Shown here one piece after another: positions 15,406-22,108 of a stretch of 22,108 bases of DNA; position 1 is the stretch's first letter; the number at the start of each line of letters is the position of its first letter. Location of the stretch: the NCBI GenBank assembly GCA_045402695.1, contig JAWPNA010000326.1:1-22108 (forward strand). The letters run 5' to 3'. Under the pieces are notes generated by a model. The model searched no databases. It was not told the origin of the DNA and was given only the letters and a program-made list of their open reading frames with translations. Position numbers and translations under genes: made by a program. This stretch comes from JAWPNA01 sp045402695 (GTDB taxonomy: Bacteria; Acidobacteriota; Polarisedimenticolia; JACPZX01; DASXTC01).

Positions 15406-17277
15406 TCACTCCTCGTGTGCGGAATCCCGCGCGGAATCGCCGAGACGGACCCCCGATGCATGGGAAGCGTCCGTGAAGCCGTCCAGCGTAGTTCCTTCGA
15501 GGTAGTAGTAGTACTTGTGTCGGGGCGAGGCGGAGGAGTCGAGGAAGATGTAGCTCATGGGCCGGCCGGCGTCGCCGGCGCCAGGAAGCAGGTACTGGTT
15601 GATTCGAGTGAAGGGCCCCAGAGGAGCTGCGCTCCGGTAGATGTTCCAGCCTGCCAGGCGTTCCTCGCTCTCGGTCAACCATGTCAGGATCGCGCCCTCG
15701 GCCGACTCGGCCGTGGTGAACCCAAGGAGGTCGAACGGGATGGCGGGATCGTAGTCGATCGCGAATGTGTAGTTCGCTGGCTGCGTCCCGGGCGCGGCCA
15801 GGTTCTGGATCAGGATGTCGATCGCCGCGAGATCCTTCCAGGGAAAGGCGATGTAGCCGTGGCCGCTCCCGTCCATCTCCAGCGGGACCGAACGGACAGT
15901 TCCGAGAGGGCCCGCCGCGTACACGATCAGGAGGACATCCCAGGCACCCGCATCGTCTCCGGTGAAACGAATGCGCAGGCCGCCCCGGGTGCCGTCGCCC
16001 AGAACGCGTATCATCGCCGAGCCCAGCGGGCTGACCGGACCCGCGAGCGAGGACCCGCGCGCGGGGAAAGACTCGTAGGTCCCGTCCCCCTGCGGCGTCG
16101 GCAGGTGGCTGCCGAAGGGATAGTGCTGTCCATCGTCCGCCCGTCCAAGGAACAAGTTCCAGATGTTGAACACACGGATCTCATCGGCCAGCGAAGAGTC
16201 GAGCTGCCGGCGCAGCACGCGGTCGATCGCGTCGAAGGTGTTGTTGCCGGGCACAGCGGCCATCTCCTGCCACAGGCGGCGAATCGTCTCCGAATCTCCG
16301 CCGGTGCGCGCCAGATAGTGGGGCCAGAGGAAGCCCTCGACACTCATGGCGAGGGTGCCATCGTCGAGGCCTCGCGTGCGGCGGAGGGACGACGCGCGCA
16401 GCGATCGCGCGATGTCAGACGCCGTGTGGACAAGCTGGTCCTCCAGCCAGGACGCGCTCGCTTCATGCCACCACGCCGACTCGCGCACCGACTCGCGGTT
16501 CTGGATGACGTGCGCAATCTGGTGCGCCACGACATGGCGCGAGGCGGCCCCTTGGGACGCCAGGCTCGCGTCGAGATAGATCGCGGAATCGGCCCCTTCA
16601 GGCTGACTGTCGGGATCGCCTCCGGGGGGCGGGGAGACGGAGAGAACCGGCAGCGTGAATCCATCCGGCCCGCCGCTTCCTCCACGCAGCCCGGCCAGAA
16701 AGACATCCACGGGGTGTTCCGGCTGGGGGGTGCGTGAGAGAGAGGGAGCCGGCGCCGGGAGCCACTTCAGGACGTGCACGAAATCGGCGAAGACATCGGT
16801 TAACTCCTTCGACAGCCGCTCCACGCCGTCGGGCGACCCATCCAGATCGTCGTCGCGCGGGTCGACGCGGTCCGGTGAGCGCGGATCGGTCGAGTAGTGG
16901 ATCAGGAAAACGCCGTCCTGGGTTAGGAGCCACTTCGACGCTGCCTCGGGCCGGGCGCCGGCGGCGCGGTCCAGCAGCAACCGGGTGGGCTGGTTCAGCC
17001 GCGAGCCGTTCTGGGACAGGGCGATCATCAGCGGGCTGGCGCAAGGCTCGGTCCACTGGCGCCCCCCGGCCAGAACGCTCAGCGCGTCGGCGCGCGATGC
17101 CGCCGGGGCCTGGGAGCCCGAGTGAAGGGGAAGTGAGACGACGGGACGCGTCCAGTTCCTGGCGAGGTCGTGCAGCAGGAGCGCATCCGCGTGCGGCGAA
17201 GCGGCGGGAGCCGCCTGGGCGATCGCACCGCTCAGGACGAAAAAGGCTGCAGTTCCTGCGATCAGGACATCCCTCAT
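15406..17277 (-). CDS. Secreted metalloprotease-like protein (MXAN_6640-like) with HQIAH in place of HExxH
   Basis: The 623-residue product has a signal peptide (DVLIAGTAAFFVLSGAIAQA, cleavage near 22). It contains a phrase like that in MXAN_6640-type putative metalloproteases: the Asp-rich DPRDDDLDGSPDGVE (139-153). A zinc-site-like stretch AHQIAHVIQ follows, with His252 and His256, and then WWHEASASWLED with Glu272. In gluzincins the first motif is HExxH, with the Glu as catalytic base. Here the codon at 16519-16521 is CAG (Gln253), so hydrolysis is doubtful even though the metal ligands appear retained. The C-terminus (about 535-610, GWNIYRSAAPLGPFTRIN) is an FN3-like domain common in secreted proteins of these lineages. 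The ATG at 17275-17277 is chosen because the signal peptide begins there and a strong promoter lies just upstream. Confidence 0.82.
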   Translation of the reverse strand: MRDVLIAGTAAFFVLSGAIAQAAPAASPHADALLLHDLARNWTRPVVSLPLHSGSQAPAASRADALSVLAGGRQWTEPCASPLMIALSQNGSRLNQPTRLLLDRAAGARPEAASKWLLTQDGVFLIHYSTDPRSPDRVDPRDDDLDGSPDGVERLSKELTDVFADFVHVLKWLPAPAPSLSRTPQPEHPVDVFLAGLRGGSGGPDGFTLPVLSVSPPPGGDPDSQPEGADSAIYLDASLASQGAASRHVVAHQIAHVIQNRESVRESAWWHEASASWLEDQLVHTASDIARSLRASSLRRTRGLDDGTLAMSVEGFLWPHYLARTGGDSETIRRLWQEMAAVPGNNTFDAIDRVLRRQLDSSLADEIRVFNIWNLFLGRADDGQHYPFGSHLPTPQGDGTYESFPARGSSLAGPVSPLGSAMIRVLGDGTRGGLRIRFTGDDAGAWDVLLIVYAAGPLGTVRSVPLEMDGSGHGYIAFPWKDLAAIDILIQNLAAPGTQPANYTFAIDYDPAIPFDLLGFTTAESAEGAILTWLTESEERLAGWNIYRSAAPLGPFTRINQYLLPGAGDAGRPMSYIFLDSSASPRHKYYYYLEGTTLDGFTDASHASGVRLGDSARDSAHEE

Positions 17278-17316
17278 CCGCCTGAGTCCCTCATTCCCAT
17301 AGAGAGAAGTGTCGAA

Positions 17317-17345
17317 ATTATATGAGGATAGGCGGGGCGCGTCAA
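17317..17345 (-). promoter_or_regulatory. Strong sigma-70-type promoter for the metalloprotease-like gene
   Basis: TTGACG (17340-17345), a 17-nt spacer and a perfect TATAAT (17317-17322) lie in the 124-bp gap after the phosphatase gene. The predicted leader is about 33 nt. The site also argues against starts upstream of 17277, since a longer frame would run through the promoter. Confidence 0.8.
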
Positions 17346-17401
17346 GGCCGCCCGGCTGGAAGTATAGTGTTTCGGTATGGTTATGATAGGTCCGGAGGCG
17401 C

Positions 17402-18181
17402 TCAGGAAACCTGCTGGTCTTCCTCGTACCGGATGAGGATGACTGTGACGTTGTCCTCCCCCCCGTTCTCGTTGGCTTTCTGCACCAGGTCTTTCGCAGC
17501 AGCCTCGACATTGCCACCGTGCCGCGTGACGGTGCGGGCAATCGTCTCGTCGTCCACCATGGTGTTCAGGCCGTCCGTGCAGAGGATCAGGTAGTCGCCG
17601 TGCTTGAGCCCCTGCTCGGTGAGATCCACTGAGACGTCGTCCTTGCTGCCGAGCGCCCTGGTCACCACGTTTCGGAAAGGATGGCGGCTGGCGTCGCTCT
17701 TCGTGAGGAATCCGAGCTTGACCTGCTCGTTGACCCACGAGTGGTCGCTCGTGAGCTGGGTGAGCTTGCCCTCGCGCAGCAGGTAGGCGCGGCTGTCGCC
17801 GACGTGGCCGACACAGACGCGGTCGTCGGACACCATCGCCCCGACCAGGGTGGTGCCCATTCCCTCGAGGTCCTTCTTTTGCGAGATGGAGTCGAGAATT
17901 CGCTGATTGGCGAGACGGATGGCGGTCCTGATCCTGTTGCCTTCAACGGACATCGAAGGATCGTACTCGTAGGGCCACGTCGTTTCCGCGTCGCGACGGG
18001 TCGAGGCCACGAAGTCCTGGAATGCCGTGACCGCCAGGCGCGATGCGACCTCTCCGGCGGCGTGCCCGCCCATCCCGTCGGCCACGACGAACACGTGGTC
18101 CTCCGGCACGATGGCGAAGCAGTCCTCGTTCGCTTCGCGCTTGCGCCCGACATCGGTGATTCCCTTGGAGATCAGTTTCAT
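17402..18181 (-). CDS. PP2C-family serine/threonine protein phosphatase
   Basis: This cytosolic metal-dependent phosphatase (PppA/Stp type) removes phosphate from Ser/Thr, commonly opposing Hanks-type kinases. The 259-residue product has the family motifs in order: GITDVGRKREANED (Asp20), VVADGMGGHAAGEVAS (metal ligands Asp35 and Gly36), GTTLVGAMV, HVGDSRAYLLREGKL, LCTDGLN and GEDNVTVILIRY. The length is close to the usual 240-260. The ATG at 18179-18181 is preferred because MKLISKGITDVG is the usual domain start. An in-frame ATG at 18251-18253, directly after the upstream stop, would add 24 basic, proline-containing residues. No kinase gene is in the window. It follows the rodZ-like gene and the helical-repeat gene, so phosphorylation may bear on cell-shape or division control. 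Confidence 0.96.
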   Translation of the reverse strand: MKLISKGITDVGRKREANEDCFAIVPEDHVFVVADGMGGHAAGEVASRLAVTAFQDFVASTRRDAETTWPYEYDPSMSVEGNRIRTAIRLANQRILDSISQKKDLEGMGTTLVGAMVSDDRVCVGHVGDSRAYLLREGKLTQLTSDHSWVNEQVKLGFLTKSDASRHPFRNVVTRALGSKDDVSVDLTEQGLKHGDYLILCTDGLNTMVDDETIARTVTRHGGNVEAAAKDLVQKANENGGEDNVTVILIRYEEDQQVS

Positions 18182-18253
18182 CGCCCCATCCGTCTTCCGG
18201 TACGGCGAAGGATATCCCGTCCTCCGCCGCGGTGTAAAGCCGCGAGGGCTCAT

Positions 18254-19333
18254 TCAGTGTCCGGGGCTTTTATTCCGCTGCTGGGTGATCTTGCGGGCCT
18301 GGCGGCGGATGATCTCGGAGACGTTGCGGTCACCGGTGAGGATCTTCAGGTCTCTGTTGGTGAGCCGGGTCATGAGGTTCATGGCGACGCCGATCGGCGT
18401 TTTCGGGTTGGTGGCCAGTGCATGGACGACCGCGTAGTTCTTCATCCAGTCGCGGCTGCCCGCGATGATCCGCAGCACGTCCTCCGTGGCGCTGCGCATC
18501 CTGGCGATGGACTCCACCTCGTTCTCGGACAGCTTGGGGCTCTGAATCACGGCCTCCTGCACCAGCTTGCTGGAGTCCTTGATGAGGATGAGACGCTCCT
18601 CCCGGGTCCCCTTCAACGCGAGCTGGACTTTCTCGGCGACGTTCATCCTGAGAATCTTCTGCGTCGCGTTCTCGAACAGGGCCTTGGCCTCTTCGTCGAC
18701 GGCTCCCTCTGCCTCAGCCTCCTTCTCCACGGAGGTTTCCACGGGTTCGGGCTCGTCCCGTGCAGGAGCGTGGGTAACCACGTCCGGTTCCGACGACGGA
18801 CTCGACCTCCGCGGGGAGGGCGCTCTCAGGAAGTGACGCCGTATTTCCTCGATGCGGAATCGTTGGGGAGCGCTGAGGGCGGGGTTGGCGCTCATCAGGT
18901 CGAGCAACTCCGGCATCTCGATCAGTCGTGTCTGGTTCATGAGCGCCTGGTCGATCTGGGCCGTGGTGAGCCGAGGTGCCATCTCTCTGAGGGTTCGGTC
19001 GGGAGTCGCCGGGTTGGCGAAGATAGCGACCCTCACGCTGGATGGGGATGCGGGATCGCACCCGTAGTGATCGAGCAAGTCCTGGGGCGCCGACGCGTCG
19101 GCCACCAGGGCGATGACCTCACCCTCGGGGATCGCCGTGAGCCGCGCCGCGGCCTCGCGGCGGACTTCTTGATCACCGTCCCGCAGCAGTACGATGAGGA
19201 TCCGGATCAGCTCGGCGCGGAGCAGGGGAAGCACGCCGCGCGCCGCGGAGAGTCGCAGCGTGAGCGGCGCCGAGCCCTGGAGGATGGCGGAAACGATCGG
19301 GTTTACCGGGGCGGTCTCCTCAGGCACCGGCAC
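18254..19333 (-). CDS. Conserved alpha-helical repeat protein of unknown function
   Basis: I do not recognise an assigned function. The product of about 359 residues has a leucine-rich, HEAT/LRV-like N-terminal part (roughly 10-170: LRDGDQEVRREAAARL, SSVRVAIFANPATPDRTLREMAP, MSANPALSAPQRFRIEEI). A Pro/Ser/Glu linker (about 172-212) leads to a well-ordered helical C-terminal half. That half (LFENATQKILRMNVAEKVQLAL, DWMKNYAVVHALATNPKTP, LTNRDLKILTGDRNVSEIIRRQAR) looks strongly constrained. There is no signal peptide. The start is uncertain: GTG at 19331-19333 has GGAG 6 nt upstream, GTG at 19325-19327 is next, and an ATG at 19465 lies inside rodZ. Both GTG starts overlap the rodZ stop. The PP2C gene follows at once, so the three genes probably form one operon. 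Confidence 0.75.
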   Translation of the reverse strand: MPVPEETAPVNPIVSAILQGSAPLTLRLSAARGVLPLLRAELIRILIVLLRDGDQEVRREAAARLTAIPEGEVIALVADASAPQDLLDHYGCDPASPSSVRVAIFANPATPDRTLREMAPRLTTAQIDQALMNQTRLIEMPELLDLMSANPALSAPQRFRIEEIRRHFLRAPSPRRSSPSSEPDVVTHAPARDEPEPVETSVEKEAEAEGAVDEEAKALFENATQKILRMNVAEKVQLALKGTREERLILIKDSSKLVQEAVIQSPKLSENEVESIARMRSATEDVLRIIAGSRDWMKNYAVVHALATNPKTPIGVAMNLMTRLTNRDLKILTGDRNVSEIIRRQARKITQQRNKSPGH

Positions 19334-20474
19334 GGGGGGCTCCGCCCTCCTCGGCCTGCTTCCCCTTGGAGGGAGCGGCGGGATCGGGCTGGGCGATGGG
19401 CGCCACGGTATACCCCTTAACTTCCTCGCCGGGCTTGCCGAGCGGCACAGCTTGAGCGCCATCAAGTGAGTACTCCACGGCTCCCGCGTTCACGGCGCTG
19501 AGCAACACCGGCTCGGCGCACGTCACCGCGCGCGCCTGGCCGGGCCACAACTCCTGGTCGAGCACCATCTGGCCGGCACACTCGACCTTGACCCGTGTGG
19601 CTTCATTGACGATGACCCGCACGCGGTGCTCGGGAACCGAGGGAGAGGGCGGAGAGGATGGCTCGGAGGAGGATTTCGGCGCAGATGAAGCTAGCCCGGA
19701 AGGAGAAACAACGGGCTCCCCGTGCGGCGCCAGGGTCGCCGCCTGCGGCGGGAGTGGCGGCGCGTCGGCAGGATCGCCGCCTTTGATGGCGGAGTCATCG
19801 GCATCAGCGGCCTGATGGGCCTCACCGGCCCTGTCTGACTGATCAGCCGCGGGCGGAGAGGTCGCCACCCCTTGCTGCTGTCGTGCAGTGCCGCCCATGG
19901 ATGGTCCGGCAGGGGCCGGAGCGCTGCCGGAGAGACGTGACGGACGCTGACGCGCGCGCATCGCCTGCGCCTGCGAGCCGGCCGAAGCGCCCGCCTCCCC
20001 GCCCTGCAGGACGTTGAGGATGATGACGATGGCGCCCACGACGAACCCGAGCACCACCAGCACCCACAGGGCTGCCGAGGTCCGGCCGTCGGTGGTCGCG
20101 CCGGCGTTCCCGCCGACACTCGAGTTGGCCGGGGCCTCCTGTCGCCCGTCGGCGCGCGGCTCGGCACGGAACACACCGCTGTTGAGCCCGACGGCGGAGC
20201 CGCCTCCTGCGCGGGAGTCGCGCGATTTCCTGTTCTCCCGCAGGGCGAGCTCGTGCAGGAAGGCGTTGACCATCTCCTCCCCGTCGATCCCGATGAACCT
20301 TGCGTAGGCCCTGATAAAGCCGCGGTTGAAGATACCGCCGGGGAGGATGTCGAAATGGTTCTGCTCGAGGGCTTCGAGGAAGCGGATGCTGATCTTGGTA
20401 GCCTCGGCGATCTCTTTCAAGGAGATGTCCCGAAGCTCGCGCTCTCTCTTCAGCTCCTCACCGAAGGATGCCAT
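19320..20474 (-). CDS. rodZ: RodZ-like membrane protein: cytoplasmic HTH, one TM span, DUF4115-like C-terminus
   Basis: RodZ links the MreB cytoskeleton to the cell-wall elongation machinery. The 384-residue product has an N-terminal HTH domain of the Xre/HTH_25 type (1-75: FGEELKRERELRDISLKEIA, FLEALEQNHFDILPGGIFNRGF, IRAYARFIGID). A hydrophilic segment follows, then one membrane span (about 134-156, ALWVLVVLGFVVGAIVIIL). A long Ala/Pro/Ser-rich periplasmic linker (about 160-283) leads to a beta-rich C-terminal domain (RVRVIVNEATRVKVECAG, GAVEYSLDGAQAVPLGKPG). This domain arrangement matches RodZ. The ATG at 20472-20474 has AGGAA about 11 nt upstream and is chosen over an ATG at 20573, which precedes the HTH by 33 unconserved residues. 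No mreB is in the window. Confidence 0.85.
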   Translation of the reverse strand: MASFGEELKRERELRDISLKEIAEATKISIRFLEALEQNHFDILPGGIFNRGFIRAYARFIGIDGEEMVNAFLHELALRENRKSRDSRAGGGSAVGLNSGVFRAEPRADGRQEAPANSSVGGNAGATTDGRTSAALWVLVVLGFVVGAIVIILNVLQGGEAGASAGSQAQAMRARQRPSRLSGSAPAPAGPSMGGTARQQQGVATSPPAADQSDRAGEAHQAADADDSAIKGGDPADAPPLPPQAATLAPHGEPVVSPSGLASSAPKSSSEPSSPPSPSVPEHRVRVIVNEATRVKVECAGQMVLDQELWPGQARAVTCAEPVLLSAVNAGAVEYSLDGAQAVPLGKPGEEVKGYTVAPIAQPDPAAPSKGKQAEEGGAPRAGA

Positions 20475-20548
20475 CGGAGCAAATTCCTGACTGCGCCAAG
20501 CGGCGGCTGGAAGTGACGTGACCTCAATGATTTCGTCGGCCCGGCGAG

Positions 20549-20578
20549 AATCTAGGGAGAGGCCGTGCGCCAAGTCAA
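20549..20578 (-). promoter_or_regulatory. Candidate promoter for the rodZ / helical-repeat / PP2C operon
   Basis: TTGACT (20573-20578), an 18-nt spacer and TAGATT (20549-20554, 4 of 6) lie in the 233-bp gap between the acetyltransferase and rodZ-like genes. The predicted leader is about 68 nt. The rest of the gap (about 20580-20707) is very GC-rich, and I see no other feature or clear terminator in it. Confidence 0.45.
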
Positions 20579-20707
20579 GTTTACGCCTTGAGGGGGGCCC
20601 GGCGCCAACGGATCTTCGGGGGCGGGTCAGGCCCGGCTTCAGCGGGGTTTCGCCGGCCCGAGGGGAGCCCGCTCTGCCAGGGATGCGGCGAGCTGCGGGG
20701 GCTTCGC

Positions 20708-21196
20708 CTACCTCCCTGCAAGATCGCGCTCGAGGCAGAACCTACTGGCCGGTGCGAAACCGTGACGGGCGAGAAAGCTCATAAGATCGAGCTGTTTCCA
20801 CTCCACCTCGGTGCGCACTCTCTCGATGCCAAGCGCGCGCAAGTTCATCGTGAGCTGCAGCAGCAGAGCCTTTCCGATCCTGCGGCCGCGGCGATCGGGA
20901 TCCACGGCGATCGTGTCAAGCACGGCGGATGGCTCGGGCAGGCCGAACTCGCCGTAGTAGAGGCTGCCCAGGAGGAATCCGGAGACGGCTCCGTCCATCT
21001 CGGCCACCAGCGAGATCTTGAGGCTGCCGGGGACCAGGGCGTCACGCACCTTCAACTCGTAGAACCGCCGGCGCGAACGTCCCACGATCCGCTCGTCGAT
21101 TCTCACGATGGCGTCGAGGTCGTCCGACCTCAGTTCTCGCACAAGGACCTCGTCGGTGTCCAGGACGCCCGGGGGCGCGTCGAGGTTGTCATCCAT
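20708..21196 (-). CDS. GNAT-family N-acetyltransferase
   Basis: GNAT enzymes move acetyl from acetyl-CoA to an amine of a protein or small molecule. The 162-residue protein opens after a short tail with VRELRSDDLDAIVRIDERIVG. The acetyl-CoA-binding motif A, VDPDRRGRRIGKALL (98-112), follows beta-4, and it ends FLARHGFAPASRFCLERDL. The length is typical. The ATG at 21194-21196 has a GGAGGG ribosome-binding site 8 nt upstream, and the gene lies 16 nt after the bcrD-like stop, so the two are co-transcribed. In Rhodopseudomonas palustris a GNAT protein (BadL) in the benzoate locus is reported to influence benzoate-gene control through acetylated aminobenzoates, so a role in aromatic metabolism is conceivable. 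The substrate cannot be read from sequence. Confidence 0.9.
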   Translation of the reverse strand: MDDNLDAPPGVLDTDEVLVRELRSDDLDAIVRIDERIVGRSRRRFYELKVRDALVPGSLKISLVAEMDGAVSGFLLGSLYYGEFGLPEPSAVLDTIAVDPDRRGRRIGKALLLQLTMNLRALGIERVRTEVEWKQLDLMSFLARHGFAPASRFCLERDLAGR

Positions 21197-21212
21197 GGCC
21201 TGGTCCCTCCAG

Positions 21213-22058
21213 TCAATTCGCCTGGCGCATCGCCAGGCGCCGCTCGCGGTACGCTCCCCACAGCGCGGCTCCGAGGGCGCCGGCGTGGATGGAACGCGCG
21301 GGTGCGCGCAGATCGAGCCGCAGTTTCTGCCGCCGGGCCTCGTCGTTCATGCAGGCCAGCAGACCGGAGTCCGCCGCCAGGCCGCCGGTGACCGCGACGA
21401 CCCCTGTTGCACCGGTCGCGGCCAGCAGTCTCACGAACCGCCCGGCCATCGAGATGTGGATCCCCTTCAGAATGTCCCGCACGTCGATGTTGCGCGACAC
21501 CATGTTGATCACGTCGGTCTCGGCCAGCACGGCGCAGATGCTGCTGATGGTCTCGGGCTGCCGTCCTTCCAGCGACAGCGGGCCGACCTCCTCCAGGGCC
21601 ACGCCGAGGTACCGCGCGATGTTCTCTAGAAACTGACCCGACCCCGACGCGCACTGACTGGTCATCCGGTAGCTCAGGACGCGGGACCGCTCGTCCATCC
21701 TGAGCGCCCGCGCGTGCAGCGCGCCGATGTCGATGACCGCACGCGCTTCGGGCTCCAGGTACAGCGCGCCGCGGGCGTGCGTCGTCATCCCGAAGAAGTG
21801 CCCCTTGCGGAACTCCACGATCTCGCCCTCGCCGGTCGTGGCCACGTAGGCGAGATCTTCCTTGCGGACACCCGCCTCCTCCAGCGCGCCCGCGAAGCAC
21901 TCCTCGACCACCAGGCGGAGATCGCGACGGCGGATCCGCTCGGTTCGGGCCGAAAGAATCCGCGTCTGATCGCCGGCGTGCGCGGCGATCACCGACTTCA
22001 CCGAGCTGCTTCCTACGTCGAGGCCGGCGGTGAGCATCTCAGTGTGCAGTCGCTGCAT
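21213..22058 (-). CDS. bcrD: Benzoyl-CoA reductase activating subunit, BcrD/BzdQ type (BadF/BadG/BcrA/BcrD ATPase family)
   Basis: In class I benzoyl-CoA reductase the A and D subunits hydrolyse ATP and hold a shared [4Fe-4S] cluster that feeds low-potential electrons to the BC subunits, which dearomatise benzoyl-CoA. The 281-residue product shows the ASKHA phosphate-1 loop AGLDVGSSSVK (11-21), TTGEGE, HFFGMTTHARGA and VIDIGALHARAL. Its two predicted cluster ligands are Cys136 in MTSQCASGSGQFLENIARYLG (split here by position, 132-152) and Cys175 in SSICAVLAETDVINMVSR. The IDIGALH wording matches BcrD/BzdQ better than hydroxyacyl-CoA dehydratase activators, which read IDIGGQD. The ATG at 22056-22058 has GGGGAGG upstream. 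ATG at 22035-22037 is an alternative, and a stop of another open frame at 22039-22041 may end an overlapping upstream gene. Confidence 0.88.
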   Translation of the reverse strand: MQRLHTEMLTAGLDVGSSSVKSVIAAHAGDQTRILSARTERIRRRDLRLVVEECFAGALEEAGVRKEDLAYVATTGEGEIVEFRKGHFFGMTTHARGALYLEPEARAVIDIGALHARALRMDERSRVLSYRMTSQCASGSGQFLENIARYLGVALEEVGPLSLEGRQPETISSICAVLAETDVINMVSRNIDVRDILKGIHISMAGRFVRLLAATGATGVVAVTGGLAADSGLLACMNDEARRQKLRLDLRAPARSIHAGALGAALWGAYRERRLAMRQAN

Positions 22059-22108
22059 GGGCCCTCCCCGCCGTTTCCTCCCGGGATCCGCGTTTCGCGA
22101 ACAGCGCG

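Noticed and set aside
17278..17541. An N-terminal extension of the metalloprotease-like protein up to 17541
   Set aside because: It would run back through the phosphatase gene and the near-consensus promoter and would bury the signal peptide.
20580..20707. Possible hairpins in the GC-rich gap before rodZ
   Set aside because: The candidate arms do not pair consistently when written out base by base, and there is no T-tract.
1..22108. Mobile elements, CRISPR arrays, tRNA genes or phage genes
   Set aside because: I found no transposase, integrase, direct-repeat array, tRNA-like cloverleaf or phage structural gene in either strand.

Overview
The window is a gene-dense, high-GC stretch of a bacterial chromosome with no tRNA, rRNA, CRISPR array, insertion sequence or prophage gene that I can see. 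Gene content (a SpoIVB/S55-like protein, an ECF sigma and anti-sigma pair, a RodZ-like protein, a PP2C phosphatase, a putative secreted metalloprotease of the MXAN_6640 kind, and a benzoyl-CoA reductase activator) suggests a Gram-negative anaerobic or facultative lineage such as Acidobacteriota or a deltaproteobacterial-type relative. That placement is inference from protein resemblance.

Left arm (3-2305, plus strand): the C-terminal four fifths of ruvB, then bioY (biotin uptake S-component) and a larE-type sulfur-transferase gene 14 bp behind it. This arm converges on everything else, with 26 bp between larE and the first minus-strand stop.

Minus strand, in transcription order from the right edge: bcrD-like benzoyl-CoA reductase activator, a GNAT acetyltransferase, a 233-bp gap with a candidate promoter, rodZ-like gene, a conserved helical-repeat protein, PP2C phosphatase, then a strong sigma-70-type promoter and a secreted pseudo-metalloprotease-like protein. 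Next come a sigma-E-like promoter driving an ECF sigma factor and its zinc-finger anti-sigma factor, then a strong promoter and argS with almost no leader. After that a possible promoter precedes a tightly coupled series: GGDEF protein, S55-like secreted protein, secreted beta-propeller protein, and an oligopeptide ABC transporter (lipoprotein, two permeases) with no ATPase gene in the window.

Many minus-strand junctions overlap by 1-8 nt or leave short gaps, so large parts are probably translationally coupled operons. The most interesting points are the benzoyl-CoA reductase subunit at the edge, the S55-like protein with Ser/His motifs in the reverse of SpoIVB order, a metalloprotease-like protein whose HExxH reads HQIAH, a lipoprotein that seems to begin at ACG, and a near-leaderless argS promoter.
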